Shown here: in pieces, positions 8,214-19,300 of the stretch
Layout: each line of letters begins with the position of its first letter
How positions within the stretch are numbered: position 1 is the stretch's first letter
Source: Paenibacillus planticolens
GTDB taxonomy: Bacteria; Bacillota; Bacilli; Paenibacillales; NBRC-103111
Direction: 5' to 3'
Assembly: GCF_013141725.1 (NCBI RefSeq)
Contig: NZ_WHNZ01000022.1
Location: 1 to 64,000, forward strand
Length of the DNA: 64,000 nucleotides
Made by a program: the position numbers and the translations under genes
The notes under the pieces: model-generated
The model's input: only the letters and a program-made list of their open reading frames with translations
Told to the model about the DNA's origin: nothing
The model's database searches: none

Positions 8214-8311
8214 TTTTAAAACCCCAATCCTTTCATATTTTTTAATCATTTGCGCAGACGTTCGATGATCATCTCACCATTGCGAATTTCTACTAATCAA
8301 CTACGCTAATA

Positions 8312-8328
8312 ATTTACTAAATTACTAA
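8312..8328 (-). promoter_or_regulatory. Direct-repeat operator candidate, copy 1
   Basis: Minus-strand TTAGTAATTTAGTAAAT, two tandem TTAGTAA units, in the 258-base gap upstream of the MFS/MoxR/VWA genes. It matches the box at 4315-4331 at 16 of 17 positions. The shared site suggests one regulator controls both ends of the cluster. Confidence 0.5.
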
Positions 8329-8423
8329 GTCAGTATATATCGATTCTTATCGTTCGTCAATCCGCTTTTTTAGGGGTATTCGTAATTTTGCAACCGCGGT
8401 TTCAACGAAATTGGGCTGGATAA

Positions 8424-8456
8424 CAAAAAAAAGAAGAAGGCTATTTAGCCTTCTTC
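8424..8456 (-). terminator. Intrinsic terminator after the phosphoesterase gene
   Basis: A perfect 10-bp stem (8433-8442 with 8447-8456) and 4-base loop, followed on the minus strand by eight T residues (complement of 8425-8432). It lies 16 bases beyond the phosphoesterase stop. Confidence 0.9.
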
Positions 8457-8471
8457 CGCTATTTTTAACAC

Positions 8472-10694
8472 TTAATTCTGAAGAATCAATTGCGCCACTG
8501 CCGCTAAATCAGCGATGTCAATGATGCCATCGTTATTCATATCCGCGATTTTGTACTGCTCCCAGTTCGGATCAGCGGACGTTTTACCATACCAAGCTGC
8601 TACCATAGCCAAATCTCCGATGCTCACTTTGTTATCTCCGTTCAAATCGCCCGGATCTCGCGTGATTACGGTAATTTGTACGCTTTGCGAAGCGCCGCTT
8701 ACCGGCGTCTCTACGCCATTAGCATTTGCTACCGTAATGTTCTTTAATGTGACAGTTCCGGTTACCGATTGAGCGATCGATTTCGCTTTAAAATTCAATT
8801 TCAGCAAGTCGCCATCCGTACTTACCGCATGATTCCCGCCTAGGCTGGCCAGTAGGATTCGAACTTGTCCAGGCGCTTTTTCGGAAGTGACCACCGTTAA
8901 TTGATCTTTCACTAAAGGTTCTGCTGAGATAAGCTCGAACTGCGCCGGATCAAACGTAAGGGTCAGATCTTGAGCGTAGAGAGGTTGAGTCACACCGGTT
9001 AAACCATAGTTCAGTCCAAATGACTGCCCTGCGCCGACGCTGCTCGTTCCGGTTAATGTCGCATTTAACGTGACAGCATCTCGAGCTACCACACTAAAAC
9101 TCAATGTCGTATCCAGTTTATTACCGGCATAGTCGGCCGCTGTAATATTCAGGGTGTGGACGCCCAGCTTACCGGACAAATCGATCGGCGTTCCGTTGGT
9201 GTAAGGATTGCCGTCAAGCGTAATGGATTGAGAGACTACACTAGTTTCTTGATCTTGTGTGTTCAGCTCGAACGAAACAGTCTGGTTGTCTTTATATACT
9301 GTGCTGTCAACGAAAGGTGCCCCGTTAGCCTTCAGCGTATAGGTTGGCGCGGCGTGATCTTTTACCATGGAATAAGTGTCGACCACTGCCATCGTATCCG
9401 TTCTGTACGTGTTGATCTTAACGCTGGACGGTGAGACGTTGATGGTCGAGAAGGTCGGAACTTTTAGCTGGCTTCTGACCTCGGAATATATTTCTGGCGT
9501 AGTCATTAATTCGTAGTATTTACTTCCGCTCGCTGAGTTGGCCGTAAGGTACGTCGCACCTGTTGGATTGACGACTCGTCCCTCGCTGTCGATCAGCTGA
9601 TTTTTCTGCGGAATATCGCCTTTCATCACATACGTTCTGACATAGGAGTGGTCATGACCCATGAAGATCATATCGACATCCAATTCGTCAAACGTCGGGA
9701 AAAGGGCGGCTCTTAAGCCGGTAATTACAGCTTCCGTAGAGTGAGGCCCGGCGCCGTAAATGTCATGGTGGAACGTGACGAACTTCCATTTCATGTTAGG
9801 CACAGCAGCAACCGTTTCTTTCATGAATTGTACGTGCGAAGCCCCGTTCGTGTTATTTGTGTTCAAAACCATAAATAGCGCATCGCCATAGGTGTAATAA
9901 TAGTCACCACTGGCATTGGTAACGCCGTATTTGGTTGATTCATTCGGCTGGTTGAAATGGTATTTGTAATTAACGTTGGTATCGTGATTGCCGACAGTGG
10001 TTGCAACCGGCAAGCTTCGAAGAACGATAGGGCTTTCGAACGCGTCATATTCAGCTTCAGTGGTCGCATGCTCCACTTGATCGCCTGCAGACATAATAAA
10101 GCTAAGATTAGGCAATTTTGCAACCGCTTTATTTAAGGTGTCTGTCCAGCCTTCCGTATCCTTGGTCACACTGCCTGAAGCTCCGATTTGCGGGTCTCCG
10201 ACGAACATAACGCTAAACTCATCGGTTCTTTGCGTATCAAAGTTATAGACAGGGCTCCAATTTGTATCATTACCGTCGCCAACACGGTACACATATTGTG
10301 TGGAAGGCTGAAGACCAGTAACCGTTACTTTATTGGAATAATAGAGCGTCGTTCCGACCGTAGCTGCTGGGGAAACCGTTCCTGTAAATGCTACTGCCTT
10401 TGCAGCGGGGAAATTGGTGTCAGTCATATCGGATTTCTTAGCCATTTGGACGATGCTGGCGACCGGATTAATGGAAGAATACCATGTGAGGCGAAGTTCA
10501 GTTGCATCCGTGCCGGGATTAAGTGCTATGTCCTTAGGAATGTATGTAACTGCATCTGCGCTGACTATGCCTACCGGTGTTATGTTTCCGTAACCTGCGA
10601 ATCCATCGGACATCAGGGGTAATGCAACTAATACGGACATAACCAAAATACTAATTTTGGCAGAACGTTTCTTCAGACTAAATGAACTAAACAT
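8472..10694 (-). CDS. Secreted purple-acid-phosphatase-like enzyme with cohesin and dockerin
   Basis: A 740-residue exported protein. A signal peptide covers about residues 1-45. A purple-acid-phosphatase N-terminal fibronectin-like domain (about 50-155) precedes a calcineurin-like metallophosphoesterase. The metal-ligand motifs are MFVGDPQIG, SAGDQVEH, VGNHD, TFHHDIYG and MGHDHSY (about 160-350). An Ig-like domain (about 445-540), a cohesin (about 545-665, core LYAQDLTLTFDP) and a dockerin with two calcium loops (DLNGDNKVSIGDL and DMNNDGIIDIADL) follow. It probably hydrolyses phosphomonoesters or phosphodiesters outside the cell and may join self- or cross-assembled complexes. GGGAGG lies 9 bases before the ATG. 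Confidence 0.88.
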   Translation of the reverse strand: MFSSFSLKKRSAKISILVMSVLVALPLMSDGFAGYGNITPVGIVSADAVTYIPKDIALNPGTDATELRLTWYSSINPVASIVQMAKKSDMTDTNFPAAKAVAFTGTVSPAATVGTTLYYSNKVTVTGLQPSTQYVYRVGDGNDTNWSPVYNFDTQRTDEFSVMFVGDPQIGASGSVTKDTEGWTDTLNKAVAKLPNLSFIMSAGDQVEHATTEAEYDAFESPIVLRSLPVATTVGNHDTNVNYKYHFNQPNESTKYGVTNASGDYYYTYGDALFMVLNTNNTNGASHVQFMKETVAAVPNMKWKFVTFHHDIYGAGPHSTEAVITGLRAALFPTFDELDVDMIFMGHDHSYVRTYVMKGDIPQKNQLIDSEGRVVNPTGATYLTANSASGSKYYELMTTPEIYSEVRSQLKVPTFSTINVSPSSVKINTYRTDTMAVVDTYSMVKDHAAPTYTLKANGAPFVDSTVYKDNQTVSFELNTQDQETSVVSQSITLDGNPYTNGTPIDLSGKLGVHTLNITAADYAGNKLDTTLSFSVVARDAVTLNATLTGTSSVGAGQSFGLNYGLTGVTQPLYAQDLTLTFDPAQFELISAEPLVKDQLTVVTSEKAPGQVRILLASLGGNHAVSTDGDLLKLNFKAKSIAQSVTGTVTLKNITVANANGVETPVSGASQSVQITVITRDPGDLNGDNKVSIGDLAMVAAWYGKTSADPNWEQYKIADMNNDGIIDIADLAAVAQLILQN

Positions 10695-10830
10695 TCAATA
10701 TAATCCTCCCTAAACTATTATCACCTTCACCCGCGCGGTATTTCATGAAGGCTCTGATATGATCATAATAGAAGTTTGTTAAACGAGAGTCGCAATCTAG
10801 TGAATTGTTTGTAAATAATTGGAACATCAT

Positions 10831-11865
10831 TCAATGAGATATTCGAATACGTTTAGCCCATTTGAATCTTCGAATATGATGGATTGCAGGGTACATAACC
10901 AGCACCATCAAGAGCAGACTGGTAATTATGCCCATAGCAAATGCAAAAAGAGAAGAAGTATTTAGTCCGTTGTCCGCCCTCATTCCCGACAATAATTCAG
11001 CACTGCCGAACCCGTAAATCAAACCAAATCCAATTGCAAACTCGATCATATATTTTTTATTCCGGTTAAACAGGTTGTTCCAGGTGACAAACAGAATACT
11101 AAGCGCGATGATAGATTTTACAAATAATACAGGCGGCGTCACAACATGGAATCCGGCCAAAATTAAGGCCAAGGAATGAGCGGCAGCAAATGCTGCCACG
11201 ACGGCAAGAAGCTGTTTTACAGAGCCGATCCCTATGAGAAGGCCGAGTAGAAACAAAATATAAACATAACCTGTCATTAAATGCTCCAAACCTAGCAGGA
11301 AAAATACTTGAACGGCATGTCCAAAGCTCATGCTGCCCAATTGAATTTCCCGCAGTTCGTTAACGATCACGGCGCTTTGCTGCATTTTACCTAGCGAGAA
11401 CGTTACATAATTGATATGCCATTGGTCATTATCAAAAACCAAGTCATAGTTCAAAACAAAATGCTCCGGGATACTTCCTATCGGGTACTCCAGTACCGCC
11501 TCCGCAAACGGTTGAGCCTCATTCTCCATTTCGATGGACCGAAGACCTGTCATCTTACCTTCAAGCGGCAAACTATCCGCATAAAGCTTAATTTTGGACA
11601 GCAAATAAGTTTCTACTTCCTTTTTAGAATTGCTAACGAACCGATTCAACGCTTCCGGCGTCGAGATGCCGATGTCCGGATCATTCGGGGTTGCAATTAC
11701 CCTTAGATCATACATATCAATCTGTAAGACATATTTGATTTTTCCATTCTCTAATGAAATATTCGAATAAGCTAAACTGTCATTGCCATGAGCCAATGAA
11801 ACGGGCGTACACAAACCGAACAGCGCAAACATGAACACGATCAACAATATCCTTTTTGTACTCAT
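10831..11865 (-). CDS. HupE/UreJ_2-family membrane protein
   Basis: A 344-residue protein. The ATG at 11865 is chosen because it begins a signal peptide (MSTKRILLIVFMFALFG... to SLAHG) and has GGGAGG just upstream. The frame is open further upstream, but that sequence is not protein-like. An extracellular domain (about residues 25-190) is followed by a HupE/UreJ_2 membrane domain with VQVFFLLGLEHLMTGYVYIL and AAAHSLALILAGFHVVTPP. Conserved histidines there suggest metal binding, and relatives are linked to nickel or metal permease functions. It is divergent from the YibE/F gene. Substrate unknown. Confidence 0.8.
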   Translation of the reverse strand: MSTKRILLIVFMFALFGLCTPVSLAHGNDSLAYSNISLENGKIKYVLQIDMYDLRVIATPNDPDIGISTPEALNRFVSNSKKEVETYLLSKIKLYADSLPLEGKMTGLRSIEMENEAQPFAEAVLEYPIGSIPEHFVLNYDLVFDNDQWHINYVTFSLGKMQQSAVIVNELREIQLGSMSFGHAVQVFFLLGLEHLMTGYVYILFLLGLLIGIGSVKQLLAVVAAFAAAHSLALILAGFHVVTPPVLFVKSIIALSILFVTWNNLFNRNKKYMIEFAIGFGLIYGFGSAELLSGMRADNGLNTSSLFAFAMGIITSLLLMVLVMYPAIHHIRRFKWAKRIRISH

Positions 11866-12059
11866 CTCATATCCTCCCAAAATAGATTCTCTTGGGAATA
11901 TTTTACTTCTCATATATTCGAGCAGATGCATAAGTTTTTTTTCTTTTTGTAAAAAAGCTATTTTATCCCAAGTTACTAGTTTCATTGACAACACGTTAAC
12001 ATTCATTTGATAGGATAGCTTATAAGTATTTTTTACAAAAAATGCCATGGAGGTTTCGT

Positions 12060-13250
12060 ATGTTCGCATCCAGTAAGGTAAGAACGGCTCTATTCATTGC
12101 AGTGCTATTGCTTATCTCTGTCTTTATGTATTTTTTTAATCAGATTCCCGAAAAAACGTATAACGAACAAGGAGGTACCTCTTATGCAAGCTATGAAAAA
12201 GCAAAAGTATTGAGGGTCATCAGCGAAGATTTGACGAAAGATTCGACAGACGAAGGAGTGTTACACGGTTATCAAGAATTGGAGATCAAAATTCTTTCCG
12301 GGGAACATAAAGGCGAAGTTCACACTATTACAAACTATTTAAGCGTATACTTAAACGTTCTTGCCAAAGCAAATCAGACCATCATCGTGAACGTCGACTC
12401 CGCCGATCCCAAGCATTATCAAGTAACGGTATACAGCTATTACAGAGCCTCGCTTCAATTTTTCATGATTTTGCTCTTCTTTGCTGTTCTATGGGCGATT
12501 GGCGGGAAAAAGGGCTTGAAGTCGGTCGCAGGCATCCTATGTACGTTTGCTTTTATTTTTTATTTGTTTATTCCGATGCTGTACAGGGGCTATTCTCCCA
12601 TTTTTGCATCCGTCGTGGTCGGTCTCCTGATAACCTGTATCACCTTGCTTTTATTGAACGGTTGGAGTTCGAAATCTTTGGCGGCTATATTTGGAACAAT
12701 GATCGGGGTCGTCATTTCCGGCATCTTTGCCTACATCTTCGGTGAATTAGTCCAAATTTCAGGATACAACACGAAAGAAGTTGAAGTCTTAATTGTCGTT
12801 GCCGCACAAACCGGCATGCAGCTCAAAGGATTGTTATTTGCAGGAATTATGCTCGCTACCCTCGGTGCCATTATCGACGTAGGTATCTCTATCGCCTCAG
12901 CCGTTTATGAAGTATATGTGACGAACCGTAATCTTAGCCAAAAAGAACTGTTTGTATCGGGCATCAATATTGGCCGCGATATGATGGGCACAATGGCGAA
13001 TACCCTGCTCCTTGCCTTTACAGGCACTACGCTCTTTACGCTGATGGTGCTCTATGCCATGAAAGTGTCTTTTACTCAATTGGCCAATATGAATATGGTG
13101 ACGATTGAAGTGATTCAAGGGATAACCGGATGTATGGGGGTCGTGCTGACTGTGCCCATCGTTGCTTATATCTCCTCATTCCTTATTCCAAAGTTCGAGC
13201 AAAAGTCGGTTCAGCCTATAGAAAGGCAAGAGACGATGCCTAGCTTGTAG
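12060..13250 (+). CDS. YibE/F-family membrane permease
   Basis: A 396-residue membrane protein. The start at 12060 is preferred over the ATG at 12042 because GGAGG sits 7 bases before it. An N-terminal helix and a soluble extracytoplasmic domain (about 20-130, with ELEIKILSGEHKGEVHTITN) precede about eight membrane helices. The segment GMQLKGLLFAGIMLATLGAI plus DVGISIASAVYEV is characteristic of the YibE/F family. Such proteins are predicted permeases of unknown substrate. A weak TTGACA (11985-11990) lies in the divergent gap. A bidirectional terminator follows. Confidence 0.85.
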   Translation: MFASSKVRTALFIAVLLLISVFMYFFNQIPEKTYNEQGGTSYASYEKAKVLRVISEDLTKDSTDEGVLHGYQELEIKILSGEHKGEVHTITNYLSVYLNVLAKANQTIIVNVDSADPKHYQVTVYSYYRASLQFFMILLFFAVLWAIGGKKGLKSVAGILCTFAFIFYLFIPMLYRGYSPIFASVVVGLLITCITLLLLNGWSSKSLAAIFGTMIGVVISGIFAYIFGELVQISGYNTKEVEVLIVVAAQTGMQLKGLLFAGIMLATLGAIIDVGISIASAVYEVYVTNRNLSQKELFVSGINIGRDMMGTMANTLLLAFTGTTLFTLMVLYAMKVSFTQLANMNMVTIEVIQGITGCMGVVLTVPIVAYISSFLIPKFEQKSVQPIERQETMPSL

Positions 13251-13260
13251 CGTTAATCGA

Positions 13261-13303
13261 AAAGACCTCCAACGACACCATAAGGGTGTAGATGGAGGTC
13301 TTT
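13261..13303. terminator. Bidirectional intrinsic terminator between convergent genes
   Basis: AAAGACCTCCA (13261-13271) pairs with TGGAGGTCTTT (13293-13303). An inner ACACC/GGTGT stem (13275-13279 with 13285-13289) extends it. Short T runs follow on both strands. It separates the YibE/F gene from the giant SLH gene. Confidence 0.8.
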
Positions 13304-13309
13304 CTATGA

Positions 13310-16300
13310 TCAATCTATAAGCGCTGATTTCTGCAGCAATTTACGCAGGATCGTCACCACTTCAGCCCGGGTCATCGGATCGGCAGGCGAAAATATGCCA
13401 TCGCCTTTCCCGGAAACGAGTCCCGCCTTGACGCTTTGAGCAATGCCGGCTTTGGCGTAGCCTGAGATTCGGCCAGCGTCGGCAAAGCCCGCTAACAGCT
13501 GCTCCGCCTCGTCGTCCGTAACACGGACCTCCAAGCCGGATAGGTGTATCGCCCGCGCGATGATCGTCGTTGCCTGCTCCCGGCTAATCGTATCAAGCGG
13601 ACTAAAGGTGCCGTCCTCATGTCCCGAAATCAGTCCGTATTCATACGCCCTTTGGATATAAGGGGCGTACCAGTCTGCCGCATTCACATCTGAGAACACT
13701 TTGCCGGCCGATCCGTCTTTGCCCGGCAAGCCTAAAGCTTTAACCGCAATCGCTGCGAATTCCGCCCGTGTCATACTGCGATCAGGCTCGAACTTGCCTG
13801 CGCCTGTGCCGCTGATCATCCAGCGCGAGCTCAGGTCGCGTATAGCTTCCTGTGCCCAATGCTGTTCTACATCACCGAAGGACGTTCCAGATGAACGAAC
13901 AACTGCAAACGTGCCGTTGCTGGCCATGCTCCGGATCACCACAGCCCTTTTCCCGCCAATGCGGGTGGTTTGAGTAGCAACGGGGCTGATGGCTCCATCC
14001 GTGGTGATCGTAACTCCCGCTAATTTCCCGGTGTCCGGTGCGTTGTCCGGAAGAATAAGAGTTCGTTCCACATAGGTGTTAAAATGACCGAGCTCGCCAA
14101 CGTTATCTCCCGTGATGTATGACGCATGAAATACCATTGGCGGGGCGACAAACGAATATCCGCCGCTAGCAGCTGCTTGCTCAAGCTGCTTGGCTTTCGC
14201 CTCCTCCGGAGCGGCAATCTCGATCCGCACCCGTACATCGCCTGATGCCGCTCGCTTGCTCAGACTTTGCAAAGCAGCGTTCTTGGCAAGCTCTACGGCA
14301 GGAATACGGTAAACGGCTCCGCCGATTTCAAGCCGGAGGGCGGCCTTCCGTTCACCCATCTCCCGCATCACTTCGTCGTTTAGCTCTACCGTCCATATGT
14401 CCGACTTCTTATCGAAGACGACGGAGATTTCGGCATTGTCGCCTTTCTCCTTAAGCAGCAGCTGCTTAAGCGGTTCTGCTTGGATGGTAATAACCGTGTT
14501 TACTCTTCCGCCCGTGGATATGGTGTTTTCCATACCTGCAGATACGACCTTGCCATTCACTAGTACATTCGCCGTAGCGCTAGGCGGAAAGAACCCGCCG
14601 CCTCCCCCGAAGCCAGGAACAATCTCCTTCTTCGTATACACAGCCCGAACAGCTTCACTGTCATTTTTACCTTCAGCTATGACAATCGCCTGTACGGTTG
14701 TAGTCGTTGTTAAATCAAAAGGTCCGTTATACCTTAGTGACGCCTCAGTAGGTAAGCTGCCGTCCAAGGTGTAATAAATGATTCCCTGTGGCTCATCAGC
14801 GGACAAGGTAATACTGGCCTTACCTTCGAAGGTGGTATTCGACAATCCTGTCGGATTATGTGCTGTATCGATATACATCAAAGCCTTCTTATTCACGGTA
14901 ACGGTTTTGCTCTCCTGCTGCAAAGATGCGATAAGCTGCACTTCGCTCTCTTTATTCACAGTCTTCCACACAATGGAAGGGTCGTTCGTTAAAGTGTAGC
15001 TGGATTTCACACGATAAGCTGTATCATGTTCATTCAACACAACGGCCGCCGCCGCCAGCTTGGCCGAATCTACGCTATCAAACTGGGCTAGCTGAGGATA
15101 GAATCCGTCCGAAGCCTTCCAGATCGTCCCATCCAAGCCTTCATACAGCGCCCCCTTAATTAGAGAGCCGGTTAGCAGATTCTCGGCCTTGCCTGGAATG
15201 GATCCGACGATTTGACCGCTGCTATTGCTGTAAACAATATCTTCCTTAAGCATCTGCCTGTCGCTAAAAGCATTCGAAATGGATGCCTGATCCGTGACCT
15301 GGCCTGCAATCCCGCCATAGAAGGTCTTCTTGTAGATCATCAATCCGTTTATTGCTCCTTCGACCTGTCCATAGCTCAGAACATTATTGATGCTGCCCGC
15401 GAGTGCATATCCGGTTATTCCCCCTGCCCGGGTGATGCTTTGGCCCGAGACATGAATATTCCCGGCGTTCAGGACGCCGTGCAAAGTTCCTTCGTTTTCG
15501 CCGGCAATTCCTCCTGCGCTCACAACATCGGCTTCTGCATGAAGCTCTGCATTCGAAAAGCTTTTTTCTATGACAGCCGCCGGGCCGTTTGTTCCGGCAA
15601 GCCCGCCAATCTTCACCTGGGCGGCATCTTTTTTAATATCGATGCTCCCTACCGCATAAGAGGCTTCAACGCGAGCCATATTTTCGCCGGCCAATCCTCC
15701 TGCGACTTGCCCCTCGCCGGATATTGCTCCCTTAAAGTAGGAACGGACTATGCTGCCTTCATTCCTGCCGACAATCCCTCCGGCCACGCCATCCTTCATC
15801 GATAGCTCTCCTTGGACCGAAACTTGGATGATCGCTGCTGTCGTCTTGCTGGCTATACCGCCGATATGGCCGAAGCCTTTAATGTTTACACCACTTAACA
15901 CAACGTCCTTGATTTCGTTATCCGTCTCCGGCACGACGCCTGCCGCTGTCCCGCTGGCAGCTTCCACAGTCACGCTTGTCGCCCGAATGCCGCTGACAGG
16001 TCCAGTCACCGCTCCGGCGATGCCACCAAGATCACCTTCGCCCTTGACCGTTACATTCCCTGCAGCCACGTTCGAAATGCCTGCCGCCTCTCCGGCGATG
16101 CCTCCGGCATTGCGCGAAGCTGTAACGGAGATGTCGCCTGTCCGGATATTGGCTAACTGCTTCGCCGATCCGGCTATCCCTCCGGCAAAACCTTCTGCTG
16201 CCACGATCTTTGTCTTCCCGGTCACGGTGATGCCGCTGATCATCGCCGTCGTCTTGCCGGCTATGCCGCCGATATGGTCAGTGCCTTTAATATCTACACC

Positions 16301-19300
16301 GATCAGCTCTACATCTTTGATTTCGTAGTCCGTTTCCGGTACAACACCTGCAGCTATCCCGTTTGACGCTTCTACAGTCACACTTCCCGCCCGAATGCCG
16401 CTGACAGGTCCAGTCACTGCTCCGGCCACACCGCCAAGTGCGCTTTCGCCCTTGACCGTCACGTTCCCGGCAACCACGTTAGAAATGGCTGCCGCCTCTC
16501 CAGCTATGCCCCCGGCATAATGTGCGGCTGTAACGGAGATATGGCCTGCCTGAATATTGGACAGCTGCTTCGCCGATCCGGCAATCCCTGCCACATAATC
16601 CCGACCGCTTATTTCAAGATTCCCTGCCGAGACGCTGCTAAGGACACCGATGTTTTTACCTACTGCGCCGCCGACATAATCCCCGCTTCCGGACACTTTT
16701 CCGCTCACGGTGATGCCCGCGATGACGCCGTTCTCCGCATTCGTTCCGGCGACAATCCCTACATTCGATCCGGCTGTAATCCGTGCGTCAGCGAAGACCG
16801 TATTCCGGATTGTCCCCTTATTGATTCTCACAAAGCCGAAGTTCTCTATGCCATTTCCGCCATAACTTAAGCCGGCGATCTTTTTACCTCCGCCGTCCCA
16901 TCCTCCCGTGAACGCTTCGAAAGGAATCCATAAGGCGCCGGAAAGGTTCAAATCCCGCCCCAACGTCAGTTTCGATACCGTTGGCTTCTGTGCGGCGTTT
17001 TTATGATACAGACGATAGAAGCTAAGATCTGAATCATTCAGCAGCGCCACCGCGCCTCCAAGCTGCTGCTCGCTGGTAATGACAAGATTGTCAGCGGAGG
17101 ACGCCTCCATCATAAACGACATATCCGGTGCGAATGTCCAGCTGGCAACGTTCCTCAGTACAGGTTTGCCGCCGTTGCTTCCCTCTAAATAAGCCCAGTA
17201 AGCATGGTCTGTGGCAAAATCCAATCCGGCAAAGCTTTCCTGCACAGAGAGGTCGGCTCGAGTAAGGCCCTGCACTGCCGTTCCATGGCCGATCCCCGTA
17301 TCTCCTTCATAATAGGAGTTATTCACTTGGCCATCCCTGAAGTTATAGCCGATGAAGGAGCCTACATAGGAATTGGAGCCGTTGGCCAGAGAAGCCGTGT
17401 GTCCTACGGCGGCGTACGTTTCCGTCAGACTGCCGTTGTTATACCCGGCAAAGCCGCCCGCATACGCCCGTGTGGCTCCGTTTGTGCCGATGGCCTCCAC
17501 ACTGCTTTGGGCAGCATAAGCTTTGGCAATCACGGCGCCCTGATCGATCATGCCGGCAAAGCCGCCGCTTCTAGCATCAAAGGCCATGTTGGAAACGGTT
17601 CCCGAGGCATAGGCCTCCTGAATGGTATAGTGATCGATATCCCCCGCAAAGCCGCCGGCGTACGAGCCCGCCTTCCCGGAAACGGTAACGGAATTTTTCG
17701 CGTAAGCACGCTCAATCGATCCGCTGCCAATACCGCCGGATTCCAAAAGTCCGGCAAAACCTCCCGTGTACAGCGTCGTGTAAGGGTTATCGCTGGCAAC
17801 CCGCACGATCGAATCGGAAACCGAGTTTCGGATGATCGTATCCGCCAGCCTGCCGACAAAGCCCCCCGTATGGGCAGCAGTAGTAACGCCAGAATTACCC
17901 ACCGTCCCGCTTATATTCACGGCACTGCCGGCATTTGCCTGTGAATAGACAATCCGGCCGCCTGACGAAAGTCCGGCGATACCTCCCGCATTATAAATGC
18001 TGGAGTTCGAAGCCGTAATGGCGGAGGTTGAAACCCCGTTTATGATGTCCCCCTGGTTCCAGCCTGCGATCCCTCCGATATTGGCCGTTTTCACGCCTGA
18101 AGCTTCGATACCCGAAGCGGCGCTTGTGTAATAAAGGGAGGACGACTTATTCATGCCGACAACACCACCGACCGAAACGTCGGCTTGATTGCCTGTCCCC
18201 ACGATTCGAATCGTTCCGCCTTCCGCTTTGGAGAGCGTGATTCCCCTATACAAAGGAAGCATCTGGCCAAAATCGAAAGCCGTATCCGCCGTTGTCTCAG
18301 CGACCCCCGCAATGCCTCCCACGAAGCTTGCTCCGGCTGACATAGAAAGGGTGATATCGGGGACTGCCGTCCCTTTGTAAATAATAGAGTCAAGGCTTTT
18401 GCCGGCGATGCCTCCCACGGTTGCGCCATCCGAACTCAACTTGATAGTCCCCTTGAAAACGCCGTTCAGAAGAGCGGATTTATCAAGGCTGCCGGCAACG
18501 CCTCCTGCATTGCCGCCGGTTCCTGCGGAAATGACCGCTTGTTCGACGGTCACATCAGAGATGTCCCACACGGCGGATTCTTTACCCGTTTTGGCTCCGA
18601 TGATGCCCCCCACATTGCCATTGCCCGTAATATTCACCGGATTGGCAATACCATCATTATGTGCGAGGAGGCTGATGCCGCTCAGCGTATGATCACTGCT
18701 TGAGATACCCACGGCGCCTCCCGTATTGCTGCCGGAGCCTAAGCCCTTGATAACTCCGCCATTCATGGTAATCGTCGTGTCGGCGAGGCTTCCTGCCGAA
18801 GCGTATCCGACCACGCCTCCAACGGCTGCGCCGCTAGTCAAGGAGCGGATTTCCCCGGTGGCATCCACGTTAACAACAGCTTGCCGTATGGTTCCCTGAC
18901 TCTCCCCGGCAACACTGCCTGTATACATCCCTCCGGTCAAATAACCTCCTGCCGGTACGGTAATATTGACGTTGGTGATATGCCCCTTATTCCATGCACT
19001 CAGCGCGCCGACGCGGCTTGCTCCTGTTACCGAAACCGGCTCCAGCTTGACTTGGCTGATGGTTGCGCCGCTTCCTACTACCCCAAATAAGCCGGCCAAA
19101 TCAGGCTTATCCACTCTCAAACCGCTGATCAAATAGTTTTTGCCGTTAAAGCTTCCCTCAAAGGCATGCTGCTCGCTGTTTCCGATCGGTGTCCATTGAG
19201 CGGACTGAATACGGATCGGAGCGGTGATCTCCACGACTCTTCCGGCAAAATCGAATTGCGGAAGTCCCGTCACGCTGCCGTTGACAACGGCCGCAAGTCC

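Noticed and set aside
8250..8471. Fur-box-like A/T-rich stretch upstream of the MFS gene
   Set aside because: It does not match a GATAAT-type Fur box; the TTAGTAA direct repeat explains the pattern better.
10701..10830. Possible riboswitch in the leader of the secreted phosphatase gene
   Set aside because: Only a weak TATTAT-like -10 and the ribosome site are visible; no conserved aptamer blocks were found.
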